NCBI GenBank assembly: GCA_002304945.1
Contig: DBPQ01000111.1
Span: forward strand, 1-7,543
DNA: 7,543 nucleotides
Direction of reading: 5' to 3'
Origin: Actinomycetales bacterium UBA1416
GTDB lineage: Bacteria; Actinomycetota; Actinomycetes; Actinomycetales; Actinomycetaceae
The translations under genes and the position numbers were made by a program. This document shows, piece by piece, positions 1 to 6,254 of the stretch (the first letter of the stretch is position 1; every line of letters starts with the position of its first letter). The notes below the pieces were generated by a model. It was not told where the DNA came from. It made no database searches and worked only from the letters and a program-made list of their open reading frames with translations.

Positions 1-687
1 GACGCCGCCCGCCGTGCCGCCGCCGCCCGCCGCGCCGCCGTCGGCCACCGGGGCGGCGCCCCAGTCGCGGGTGAGGCGCGCGGCGACCGCCTCGGCGAGG
101 CCGGGAGCGGGTTCCGGGAGCGGATCGAGGTCGCAGGTGAGGGCGGCGGGGGAGTGGCCGCTCAGTGCGGAGGCGAAGGCACGTGCCCTCGCCTCGTGCC
201 GGGCGTAGGCCTCCGGGAAGGCCGAGCGCTGGACCGCCTGTGCCGCCACCGTGATCTCGAGGTCCTCGTAGCCCTCCACGGCCACCAGGGCGTCGTAGAA
301 GGCCCCGGTGGCGTACACCGGGTCCAGGATCTGCTGCACGGTGCCCCAGCCCTGGGAGGGCCGCTGCTGGAACAGCCCGACCGAGTCCCTGTCCCCGTGG
401 TCGATGTTCTCGAGCTTCGACTCCTGCAGCGCGGTCGCGAGCGCGATCGTCACGGCCCGCGCCGGGAGTCCACGCTGCCCCGCGACCGCCGCGATGAGGG
501 CGGCGTTGTCGGACTGGCCGGCGTCGAGGAGGTGGCGGTCGCCGTCGGGGAGCACGGCCACGCAGGTCAGGGACGCGGGCACGGGCCGGGCCTGGAGGAA
601 CGCCACCACGGCTGTGACACCGGCGCCCAGCAGCAGGACGAACGTGAGGACGGCGAGCGCCGCGCGGCGCAGGGGACGGTCAGGCAT
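1..687 (-). CDS. Membrane-anchored lytic-transglycosylase-like conserved actinobacterial protein (C-terminus cut by window edge)
   Basis: The 229 visible codons run open to the left edge, so the C-terminus is missing. A short basic N-terminus (MPDRPLRR) is followed by one hydrophobic segment at about residues 9-31, giving a signal anchor with the rest outside the cell. The body carries the pattern ALQESKLEN (86-94), then [19 protein letters not shown] (98-116), and later [17 protein letters not shown] (149-165). I recognise this as a widespread, usually 'hypothetical' actinobacterial family. ES, G-L-F-Q and the A/Y-rich third block resemble motifs I-III of SLT/lysozyme-like domains, with Glu89 as candidate acid; that function is inferred. 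Cys42 and Cys185 could form a disulfide. A Gly/Ala-rich stretch begins at about residue 217. The ATG overlaps the dapD stop by 8 bases (ATGCCTGA) with no clear Shine-Dalgarno, so translation is probably coupled to dapD. Confidence 0.85.
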   Translation of the reverse strand, partial: MPDRPLRRAALAVLTFVLLLGAGVTAVVAFLQARPVPASLTCVAVLPDGDRHLLDAGQSDNAALIAAVAGQRGLPARAVTIALATALQESKLENIDHGDRDSVGLFQQRPSQGWGTVQQILDPVYATGAFYDALVAVEGYEDLEITVAAQAVQRSAFPEAYARHEARARAFASALSGHSPAALTCDLDPLPEPAPGLAEAVAARLTRDWGAAPVADGGAAGGGGTAGGV

Positions 688-1615
688 GCAGGGCGGCGTT
701 GAGCTCGATCCCGCGGCCACTTCGCGGCAGGGCCTCCACGGCACCGGAGACGGAGTTGCGGCGGAAGAGCAGGTTCGACCGGCCGGACAACTCCCGGGCC
801 GACACCACGGGAGGTCCCTCCGGGAACCGGTCCCGCGGCAACCCACGGCCGGGCACGAGCGACACCTTGGTCCCGGCGGTGAGGTACAGGCCGGCCTCCA
901 CCACGCAGTCGTCCCCGAGCGCGATCCCGAGGCCGGCGTTCGCACCCAGCAGGCAGGACTCGCCGATGGAGATGCGCTCCCGGCCTCCGCCGGAGAGCGT
1001 GCCCATGATGGAGGCGCCGCCACCGATGTCGGAGCCGTCGCCCACCACCACGCCCTGCGAGATGCGCCCCTCCACCATCGACGTACCGAGCGTGCCGGCG
1101 TTGAAGTTCACGAACCCGGCGTGCATCACGGTGGTGCCGGGGGCGAGGTGGGCACCGAGGCGCACCTTGGAGGCGTCCGCCACGCGCACCCCCTCGGGCA
1201 GCACGTAGTCGAGCATGCGGGGGAACTTGTCCACCGCCAGGACCTGGAGGGGGCCGCGGGCGCGCAGCCGGGCCCGCACCGTCTCGAAGTCCTCCTGCAG
1301 GCAGGGCCCGAGACTCGTCCACACCACGGTGGGGAGGATGGCGAACAGTCCGTCGAGGTTGGGCTCGTTCGGCCGCACGAGGCGGTGGGAGAGCAGGTGG
1401 AGGCGCAGGTAGGCGTCGGCGACGGACGCGGGCGGGGCGTTCAGGTCCACGGTCGTGGTGACCACACGGGAGCGCACCCCCCGGCCCTCGTCCTCGCGTT
1501 CGAGGAGGCCGCCCGGGTTGACCGGGTCCGCCCCGAGGCCGGGGGAGGGGTACCAGACGTCCAGGACGGTCTCACCCGCGAGGGTGGCCAGGCCGATGCC
1601 GGAGGCGAGGGTCAT
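680..1615 (-). CDS. dapD: 2,3,4,5-tetrahydropyridine-2,6-dicarboxylate N-succinyltransferase (DapD)
   Basis: This cytoplasmic enzyme moves succinyl from succinyl-CoA to tetrahydrodipicolinate, the committed step of the succinylase branch towards meso-diaminopimelate and lysine. The 311-residue product is close to the M. tuberculosis DapD length (about 317). The N-terminal domain spans about 1-150. The left-handed beta-helix then holds [18 protein letters not shown] (163-180), [17 protein letters not shown] (180-196) and [15 protein letters not shown] (197-211). [21 protein letters not shown] (222-242) and the C-terminal [15 protein letters not shown] (280-294) match the actinobacterial type. 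Glu182 in MVEGR is the residue proposed as catalytic in the mycobacterial enzyme. I chose the ATG at 1615 because [12 protein letters not shown] is the family-like N-terminus; longer in-frame starts run into the carboxylase gene. There is no Shine-Dalgarno, but a TACGCT hexamer ends 6 bases before the ATG, which suggests leaderless translation. Confidence 0.96.
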   Translation of the reverse strand: MTLASGIGLATLAGETVLDVWYPSPGLGADPVNPGGLLEREDEGRGVRSRVVTTTVDLNAPPASVADAYLRLHLLSHRLVRPNEPNLDGLFAILPTVVWTSLGPCLQEDFETVRARLRARGPLQVLAVDKFPRMLDYVLPEGVRVADASKVRLGAHLAPGTTVMHAGFVNFNAGTLGTSMVEGRISQGVVVGDGSDIGGGASIMGTLSGGGRERISIGESCLLGANAGLGIALGDDCVVEAGLYLTAGTKVSLVPGRGLPRDRFPEGPPVVSARELSGRSNLLFRRNSVSGAVEALPRSGRGIELNAALHA

Positions 1616-1621
1616 GCGCCC

Positions 1622-1627
1622 AGCGTA
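1622..1627 (-). promoter_or_regulatory. Candidate -10 box (TACGCT) for leaderless dapD
   Basis: On the minus strand TACGCT (TAnnnT pattern) is followed by GGGCGC and then the dapD ATG. Initiation about 7 bases after the hexamer would fall on the A of the ATG, and no Shine-Dalgarno precedes the gene. Both facts fit a leaderless mRNA, which is common in actinobacteria. No recognisable -35 is seen at 16-19 bases, so the call rests on spacing and the hexamer alone. Confidence 0.35.
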
Positions 1628-1655
1628 CGGGGTGGGCAGGACGGCGCCGGGTCCC

Positions 1656-1675
1656 GGTCCGCCTCGAGGTCCGCC
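1656..1675 (-). repeat. Two 8-base direct repeats after the alpha-subunit stop
   Basis: GGCGGACC occurs twice, separated by TCGA, immediately after the stop codon of the biotin carboxylase gene and before dapD. The copies are exact at 1656-1663 and 1668-1675. In a sequence this GC-rich a short exact repeat can arise by chance. It has no T-tract or strong stem and does not look like a terminator. Confidence 0.4.
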
Positions 1676-1676
1676 G

Positions 1677-3461
1677 TCAGCGGATCTCGCACAGCACGGT
1701 GCCGGCGGAGACGGTGGCGCCCACCGCGGCACTCAGCCCGGCGATCGTGCCGGCCCGGTGCGCCACGAGCGGCTGCTCCATCTTCATGGCCTCGAGGACG
1801 ACGACGAGGTCCCCCTCCGCCACCTCCTGGCCGTCCGCGACGGCCAGCTTCACGATGGTGCCCTGCATGGGGGCGGTGAGGGTGCCCGTACTCGCGACGG
1901 GGGCGGCCGCGCGGCGCCGTCGTCCGGCGCGGGACGGGCCGCGGAACCCGGCGATCCCGCTCCCGGACGGGGTGTTGGCGATGCCCATGCCGGCGGGCAG
2001 GACCACCTCGAGGCGCTTGCCGCCCACCTCGACGACGACGCGGTGGGTCTCCGGCTCCCCGTCGACGCCACCGACGACGCCGGGCGAGTCGAGCCGGGCG
2101 AGCTCGGCGGCGAAGTCGTTCTCGATCCACGTGGTGTGGACGCGGAACTCCCCGTCCTCCGCCGTGAAGTCGGGGGCCTCGAGGACCGCCCGGTGGAAGG
2201 GGACCACCGTCTTCATGCCCTCGATGCGCAGCTCGTCGAGGGCGCGGCGGGCGCGGGCGAGGGCCTGGGCGCGGGTCTGCCCGGTGACGATGATCTTCGC
2301 GATCATGGAGTCGAACGCACCGGAGATGGTGGCGCCGGGCCGCACGCCGGCGTCGAGGCGCACCCCGGGGCCCGAGGGCCAGATGATGCGGGAGATCGTG
2401 CCGGGGGCGGGGAGGAAGTTGTTGGCGGGGTCCTCGCCGTTGATGCGCAGTTCGATGGAGTGGCCGCGCCGGTCCACCCGGTCGTAGCCGAGGGCCTCGC
2501 CGCGGGCGATGCGGATCTGCTCGGCCACCAGGTCGAGCCCGGTGATCTCCTCGGAGACGGGGTGCTCCACCTGGAGGCGCGTGTTGACCTCGAGGAACGA
2601 GATCGTGCCGTCCTGGCCCACGAGGAACTCGCAGGTGCCCGCCCCCACGTAGCCGGCCTCGGCGAGGATGCGGCGCGAGCCCTCCTCGAGGGCTTGTTCC
2701 TGCTCGGGGGTGAGGAAGGGCGCGGGGGCCTCCTCGACGAGCTTCTGGTGGCGGCGCTGCAGGGAGCAGTCCCGCGTCGAGACGACGACGACGGTGCCGT
2801 GCTCGTCCGCCAGGCACTGGGTCTCGACGTGGCGGGGCCGGTCGAGGTAGCGCTCCACGAAGCACTCGCCGCGCCCGAACGCGGCGGTGGCCTCGCGCAC
2901 CGCGGAGTCGAACAGCTCCGGGATCTCCTCCCGGGTGCGGGCCACCTTGAGGCCGCGGCCGCCGCCGCCGTGGGCGGCCTTGATGGCCACGGGCAGGCCG
3001 TGGGCGTCGGCGAAGGCGACGACCTCGTCGGACGAGGGGACGGGGTCCGGGGTGCCGGGCACGAGGGGCGCGCCCGCCCGCTGGGCGATGTGGCGGGCGG
3101 AGACCTTGTCCCCGAGCGCCCGGATGGCGGCGGGCGGGGGGCCGATCCAGGTGAGGCCGGCGTCGAGGACGGCCTGGGCGAACTCGGGATTCTCGGAGAG
3201 GAAGCCGTAGCCGGGGTGGACGGCGTCCGCCCCGGAGCGCTGCGCGATCTCCAGGATCTTGTCCGCCACGAGGTAGGTCTCGGCGGCGGTGGCGCCGCCG
3301 AGCGCGTAGGCCTCGTCGGCGAGGATCGCGTGGAGGGCGGAGCGGTCCTGGTCCGCGTAGACCGCCACGGACTCGATCCCCATGTCCCGGCAGGTGCGGA
3401 TGACCCGCACCGCGATCTCGCCCCGGTTGGCGACGAGGACCTTGCGGACGGCACCTGTCAC
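1677..3461 (-). CDS. accA3: Acyl-CoA carboxylase alpha subunit: biotin carboxylase plus biotin carboxyl carrier domain (AccA3/AccC-type)
   Basis: The 594-residue protein carboxylates its own biotin with ATP and bicarbonate and delivers it to the carboxyltransferase encoded upstream in the cluster. The biotin carboxylase region covers about 1-450: [13 protein letters not shown] (8-20), the ATP-grasp glycine loop [11 protein letters not shown] (162-172), [11 protein letters not shown] (230-240) and [11 protein letters not shown] (291-301). Residues matching the E. coli AccC active site are all present: Lys119, Lys161, His211, Lys240, Glu278, Glu291, Asn293, Arg295 and Arg339. After a basic linker near 508-520, the carrier domain (about 528-594) has EAMKM with biotinyl-Lys560. 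The start is GTG, chosen for a perfect GGAGG 7 bases upstream and the homologous [15 protein letters not shown] start. It lies 105 bases after maf, with its own candidate promoter. The paired beta and epsilon genes suggest a shared alpha subunit of the accA3 kind; biotinylation needs a BirA ligase not seen here. Confidence 0.96.
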   Translation of the reverse strand: MTGAVRKVLVANRGEIAVRVIRTCRDMGIESVAVYADQDRSALHAILADEAYALGGATAAETYLVADKILEIAQRSGADAVHPGYGFLSENPEFAQAVLDAGLTWIGPPPAAIRALGDKVSARHIAQRAGAPLVPGTPDPVPSSDEVVAFADAHGLPVAIKAAHGGGGRGLKVARTREEIPELFDSAVREATAAFGRGECFVERYLDRPRHVETQCLADEHGTVVVVSTRDCSLQRRHQKLVEEAPAPFLTPEQEQALEEGSRRILAEAGYVGAGTCEFLVGQDGTISFLEVNTRLQVEHPVSEEITGLDLVAEQIRIARGEALGYDRVDRRGHSIELRINGEDPANNFLPAPGTISRIIWPSGPGVRLDAGVRPGATISGAFDSMIAKIIVTGQTRAQALARARRALDELRIEGMKTVVPFHRAVLEAPDFTAEDGEFRVHTTWIENDFAAELARLDSPGVVGGVDGEPETHRVVVEVGGKRLEVVLPAGMGIANTPSGSGIAGFRGPSRAGRRRRAAAPVASTGTLTAPMQGTIVKLAVADGQEVAEGDLVVVLEAMKMEQPLVAHRAGTIAGLSAAVGATVSAGTVLCEIR

Positions 3462-3468
3462 GTGAGTT

Positions 3469-3473
3469 CCTCC
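3469..3473 (-). promoter_or_regulatory. Strong ribosome binding site (GGAGG) of the alpha-subunit gene
   Basis: GGAGG on the minus strand stands 7 bases before the GTG start at 3461. It is the only well-placed consensus Shine-Dalgarno seen in the window; the other genes start at overlaps, or with weak or no such signal. It decides the GTG start of this gene. Confidence 0.85.
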
Positions 3474-3501
3474 AGCCTGTGCCTCGTGGGCACGGTCGTC
3501 G

Positions 3502-3523
3502 TATCGATCTCCTACGCTATCGA
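3502..3523 (-). promoter_or_regulatory. Candidate promoter -10 (TAGCGT) flanked by paired TCGATA repeats
   Basis: The gap between maf and the alpha-subunit gene has a locally AT-richer patch with TAGCGT at 3514-3519 on the minus strand, a plausible actinobacterial -10. Two exact TCGATA copies (3502-3507 and 3518-3523, 16 bases apart) overlap it, an arrangement that could also be an operator. Initiation near 3507 would give a leader of about 45 bases carrying the GGAGG site. No convincing -35 is visible, and no terminator is seen after maf. Confidence 0.35.
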
Positions 3524-3566
3524 ACCCGGCCCGGCAGGGCGGTTGGTGGAATCGACCAGCTGCATC

Positions 3567-4289
3567 TCAGGGCTCTTGGCGCGAGCTGACAACCCGGCCG
3601 GCGTTCCAGAGCCGGTGGATCGGGACGCCGACCTGGCCGAGCAGCTCCCGCAGCAGCGGCAGCGACAGCCCGACAACGGTGTGGTGGTCCCCGGCGATCG
3701 CGGTGACGTACGGGCCGCCGAGGCCGTCGACGGTGAAGCCGCCGGCCACCACCAGGGGCTCTCCGGTGGCGACGTACGCCTCGATCTCCTCGTCCGTCAG
3801 GTCCGCGAAGTGGACGGCGGTGGTGGCGGTCCTGCCGAGGCCCGCCGGTGCGTCGCCTAGCGCTCCGCCACCGGTCGCGCCGTCGTCGTTCGCCGTGCCG
3901 CCGCGAAGGTCGACGAGCCAGTGCCCGGTGTGGAGCAGCCCCCCGCCGCCCCGCATCTGCCGCCACCGCTCCACGGCCACCTCCGGCGTGCCCGGCTTGC
4001 CGACCACCTCGCCGTGGATCTCGAGCATGGAGTCGCACCCGAGGACGAGGGCGGGGGCCGCGCCGCGGGCGGTGCGCCGCCGGGCCACCTCCTCGGCCTT
4101 GGCGCGTGCGAGCTCGAGGACCACCTCGGCGGCGGGGTGGGGGCCACCGTGACGGGCCCGCGCCGCTGCCATGAGCGTCTCGACGAGGCCGTCCTCGTCG
4201 ACGTCCGCGACCTCGACCTCCGGGTCGATCCCGGCGGCGCGCAGGGTGGCGAGCCGGGCGGGGGAGGCCGAGGCCAGGACGAGCATCAT
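3567..4289 (-). CDS. maf: Maf-family nucleoside triphosphate pyrophosphatase
   Basis: Maf proteins are cytoplasmic enzymes that hydrolyse selected nucleotides (dTTP, UTP or modified forms, depending on subfamily) to monophosphate and pyrophosphate. They are linked to nucleotide-pool cleaning and division control. The 240-residue product starts with the phosphate-binding LVLASASPARLATLRAAGI (3-21). It carries VDEDG (30-34), LGCDSMLEIHGEVVGKP (83-99) with candidate catalytic Asp86, TGHWLVDL (121-128) and EPLVVAGGFTVDGLGG (177-192). A Gly/Ala-rich insertion at about 130-153 makes it somewhat longer than typical bacterial Maf (about 190-220). The ATG at 4289 overlaps the DUF885 stop as ATGA; a second ATG follows at 4286, so the start is certain only to one codon. 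No Shine-Dalgarno is seen, which fits translational coupling. A maf next to accD/accE and accA3 is the usual actinobacterial arrangement. The exact substrate cannot be read from the sequence. Confidence 0.94.
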   Translation of the reverse strand: MMLVLASASPARLATLRAAGIDPEVEVADVDEDGLVETLMAAARARHGGPHPAAEVVLELARAKAEEVARRRTARGAAPALVLGCDSMLEIHGEVVGKPGTPEVAVERWRQMRGGGGLLHTGHWLVDLRGGTANDDGATGGGALGDAPAGLGRTATTAVHFADLTDEEIEAYVATGEPLVVAGGFTVDGLGGPYVTAIAGDHHTVVGLSLPLLRELLGQVGVPIHRLWNAGRVVSSRQEP

Positions 4290-5992
4290 CCGCGCAGGGC
4301 GTCGCGCAGCGTGTCGAGCCCCACGGACCCGACGTCGAGCGCCCGGCGGTGGAAGTCCTTCAGGGAGAACTCCTCGCCGGCCGCGGCGCGCGCCTCGTCC
4401 CGGATCTGCTCCCAGAGACGCTGGCCCACCTTGTAGGACGGGGCCTGCCCCGGCCAGCCGAGGTAGCGGTCCAGCTCGAAGCGCAGGAACCCCTCCGCCA
4501 TGTTGGCGTTGGCCGACAGGAAGGTCCAGGCCTTCTCCGCGTCCCACGTGCCGCCGCCGAGCTCCTCGGGGGCCGGCTTGCCGAGGTGGACGCCGAGGTC
4601 GAGCACCACGCGGGCGGCGCGCAGGCGCTGCCCGTCCAGCATGCCCATGCGGTCCGCGGGGTCGGAGAGGTAGCCCAGTTCGTCCATGAGGCGCTCGGCG
4701 TACAGGGCCCAGCCCTCGCCGTGGCCGGACACCCAGGAGTAGAGGCGGCGCCACATGTTGAGCAGCCCGGACCGGTACACGGTCTGGGCGATCTGCAGGT
4801 GGTGGCCCGGCACGCCCTCGTGGTACACGGTGGTCTTCTCGCGCCAGGTGCCGAACTCGGTGACGCCGGCGGGCACGGACCACCACATGCGCCCGGGGCG
4901 GGAGAAGTCCGCCGTGGGGCCCGTGTAGTAGATGCCGCCGGTCTGGGTGGGGGCGATCATGCACTCGATGCGCTGGACGGGGCCGGGGATGTCGAAGTGC
5001 ACGTCCTTGAGGGTGGCCACCGCGTGGTCCGCGGTCTCCTGCATCCACTCGCGCAGCGCCTCCGTGCCGTGCAGCTGCCGCGCCGGGTCCGCGTCGAGGC
5101 GTGCCATCGCCTCCTCCGGGGTGGTGCCGGGGCCGTACAGCTCGGCGGCGACCGCCTCCTGCTCCGCGACGATGCGGGCGAGTTCCTCCCTGCCCCACTC
5201 GTACGTCTCGTCGAGGTCGATGGTGGCGCCGAGGAACAGGCGGGAGAAGCGCTGGTAGCGCTCGCGGCCCACCCCGTCCTCCTCCGGGGCGTCCGGGGCG
5301 AGTTCCTTGCCCAGGAACTCGGCGAGGTCGGCGTAGGCCTGGCGGGCGTCGCGGGCGCCGCGCTCGAGCGCGGCGGCGAGGGCGTCGTCGGGCGCGTGAC
5401 CGTCCGGGCGCGCCCCGGCGACGAAGGCGGTGAAGAAGGAGGAGTCGGCGTCGGCGAGGTCGTCGGCCTGCTTGAGGACGGCCTCGACCTGGCGCAGCGC
5501 CGGCAGGGTGCCGCGGCGGCGTCCCTCGGCGAGGGAGGCCATGTAGCCGTCCATGGCGGCGGGGAGGGCGGAGAGGCGGGCGGCGATGGTCTCCCAGTCC
5601 GCCGTCGTCTCGTGGGCCATGAGGTCGAAGACGTCGCGCATCTCCTGGGGCGGGGAGGCGATGACGTTCAGGTCGCGGAGGTGCTCGCCGGCGTCGTGGA
5701 GTTCGAGGGCCAGCCCGTGACGCTCGGCGATCGCCGCCTTCGTGACCGCGTCGACGTCGTCGGCCGGCTCGAGGTCCGCGAGCGCGGCCAGCAGTTCGCG
5801 CTGGGAGGTCGCGCGGGCCTCCGCCCCGGCCGGGGAGAAGTCGGGCAGCTCGTGGTCGTGGCCCGGCAGGCCGAGGCTGGTGGCGCCGATGGGGTCGAGG
5901 GCGGCCATGCCCGTGACGAAGGAGTCGGCGAGGGTGTCGATGGGGGTCGCAGCGCGTTCGGAGTTCACGCCTCCGACGGTAGCAGCGCTCAC
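4286..5992 (-). CDS. DUF885-family metallopeptidase-like protein
   Basis: The 568-residue product has the length and signature of the DUF885 family, widespread in actinobacteria and poorly characterised. A helical N-terminal part (about 15-330) has many Ala, Glu and Asp. The putative zinc site is in the C-terminal half: TTVYHEGVPGHHLQIAQ (387-403), with His391, Glu392 and His397/398, then SGHGEGWALYAERLMDELG (422-440), where Glu433 is the likely third ligand. ECMIAPTQTGGIYYTGP (343-359) is also typical. No signal peptide is seen, so it is probably cytoplasmic; peptidase activity is inferred from the motifs. The start is uncertain. GTG at 5992 has a purine run directly against it and lies in a possible hairpin. 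GTG at 5968 (560 residues) sits 7 bases after a TACCGT hexamer and could be leaderless. The gene follows accE by 31 bases and overlaps maf by 4 (ATGA), so it appears to have entered the carboxylase operon. Confidence 0.9.
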   Translation of the reverse strand: MSAATVGGVNSERAATPIDTLADSFVTGMAALDPIGATSLGLPGHDHELPDFSPAGAEARATSQRELLAALADLEPADDVDAVTKAAIAERHGLALELHDAGEHLRDLNVIASPPQEMRDVFDLMAHETTADWETIAARLSALPAAMDGYMASLAEGRRRGTLPALRQVEAVLKQADDLADADSSFFTAFVAGARPDGHAPDDALAAALERGARDARQAYADLAEFLGKELAPDAPEEDGVGRERYQRFSRLFLGATIDLDETYEWGREELARIVAEQEAVAAELYGPGTTPEEAMARLDADPARQLHGTEALREWMQETADHAVATLKDVHFDIPGPVQRIECMIAPTQTGGIYYTGPTADFSRPGRMWWSVPAGVTEFGTWREKTTVYHEGVPGHHLQIAQTVYRSGLLNMWRRLYSWVSGHGEGWALYAERLMDELGYLSDPADRMGMLDGQRLRAARVVLDLGVHLGKPAPEELGGGTWDAEKAWTFLSANANMAEGFLRFELDRYLGWPGQAPSYKVGQRLWEQIRDEARAAAGEEFSLKDFHRRALDVGSVGLDTLRDALRG

Positions 5993-6004
5993 CCCCTTTC
6001 TCAG
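5976..6004 (-). promoter_or_regulatory. Candidate promoter CTGAGA-17-TACCGT before the DUF885 gene
   Basis: On the minus strand CTGAGA (5999-6004, four of six matches to TTGACA) is followed after exactly 17 bases by TACCGT (5976-5981). Seven bases further on is the in-frame GTG at 5968, the position expected of a leaderless start. The -35 lies in the downstream copy of an 18-base tandem repeat. If active, it would let the DUF885, maf and perhaps alpha-subunit genes be transcribed apart from accD/accE. It rests on sequence pattern only. Confidence 0.3.
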
Positions 6005-6009
6005 GGGTG
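5990..6009 (-). other. Hairpin able to sequester the DUF885 GTG start
   Basis: On the minus strand CACCCC (6009-6004) can pair with GGGGTG (5995-5990) across an 8-base loop, TGAGAAAG. The 3' arm contains the GTG at 5992 and the G-run that would act as its Shine-Dalgarno. There is no T-tract, so it is not a standard intrinsic terminator. The upstream repeat copy holds a second CACCCC that could pair in its place. Confidence 0.4.
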
Positions 6010-6040
6010 GAGGGACCGGCGCCTCAGGGGTGGAGCGACC
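6000..6040 (-). repeat. 18-base tandem direct repeat spanning the accE stop
   Basis: CTCAGGGGTGGAGGGACC (plus strand, 6000-6017) recurs at 6023-6040 with one mismatch (17 of 18), a period of 23. The copy at 6023-6040 encodes the last residues and stop of accE (SLHP-stop). The other copy fills most of the 31-base gap before the DUF885 gene. It looks like a local duplication of the accE 3' end. Confidence 0.75.
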
Positions 6041-6254
6041 ACCGCCAGGACCGGGACCGCGCCCCGGCGAACGGGGAGCCCGCCGAGCCGCCGCAGCGGG
6101 CGCGGAGCACCCACTCGCCGGTCTGCGGCCGCGGTTCCCGGGGGGCCGGGGCGCCGGCCGCCACCGCCATGCTCGCCGCGAGCAGGGCGGTCATCTCCGT
6201 CTCGTCGGCGTTGCCGGCGACGATCTCGACCTCGAGCAGGGGTTCCTCGGTCAC
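6024..6254 (-). CDS. accE: Acyl-CoA carboxylase epsilon subunit
   Basis: This 76-residue product is the small accessory subunit found with actinobacterial carboxyltransferases. In studied cases it binds the beta subunit and stimulates, or is needed for, alpha-beta assembly; it has no catalytic role of its own. Identification rests on position directly after the beta subunit, size (family about 60-90), and layout. [20 protein letters not shown] (6-25) forms a strand-helix like other epsilon subunits. An Ala/Pro-rich middle follows, then GEWVLRAR (46-53) and a basic, Trp-containing tail ([11 protein letters not shown]). Sequence conservation in this family is low, so similarity alone would be weak evidence. 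The GTG start overlaps the beta-subunit stop (GTGA), implying coupled translation and fixed stoichiometry. The tail is duplicated just downstream at DNA level. Confidence 0.88.
   Translation of the reverse strand: MTEEPLLEVEIVAGNADETEMTALLAASMAVAAGAPAPREPRPQTGEWVLRARCGGSAGSPFAGARSRSWRWSLHP

Noticed and set aside
1..45. GCC-rich stretch at the left edge as a microsatellite or special repeat
   Set aside because: It is in frame with the wall-protein gene and encodes a Gly/Ala-rich linker with imperfect codons; a low-complexity coding segment explains it.
1616..1732. Longer dapD start at 1732, adding 39 residues
   Set aside because: The extension overlaps the 3' end of the carboxylase alpha gene and reads as low-complexity Pro/Ala/Gly; [12 protein letters not shown] at 1615 matches the expected DapD N-terminus.
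308..1879. A 523-codon plus-strand reading frame over dapD and the wall-protein gene
   Set aside because: Arg/Gly/His/Ala-rich shadow with no domain, antisense to two genes with clear family motifs.
3526..3545. GC-rich inverted repeat after maf as an intrinsic terminator
   Set aside because: The stem is only about four base pairs (GCCC/GGGC) and no T-tract follows on the minus strand.
1455..3860. An 801-codon open plus-strand reading frame
   Set aside because: It runs antisense through the biotin carboxylase gene and parts of dapD and maf. Its translation is a low-complexity mix of Gly, Ala, Val, Asp, Arg and Glu with no recognisable domain, the usual shadow of GC-rich third positions.
4290..5198. 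Upstream extension of the Maf frame to 5198
   Set aside because: The extension is Arg/Gly/Pro-rich shadow sequence inside the DUF885 gene; the Maf fold begins at MMLVLASASPARL.
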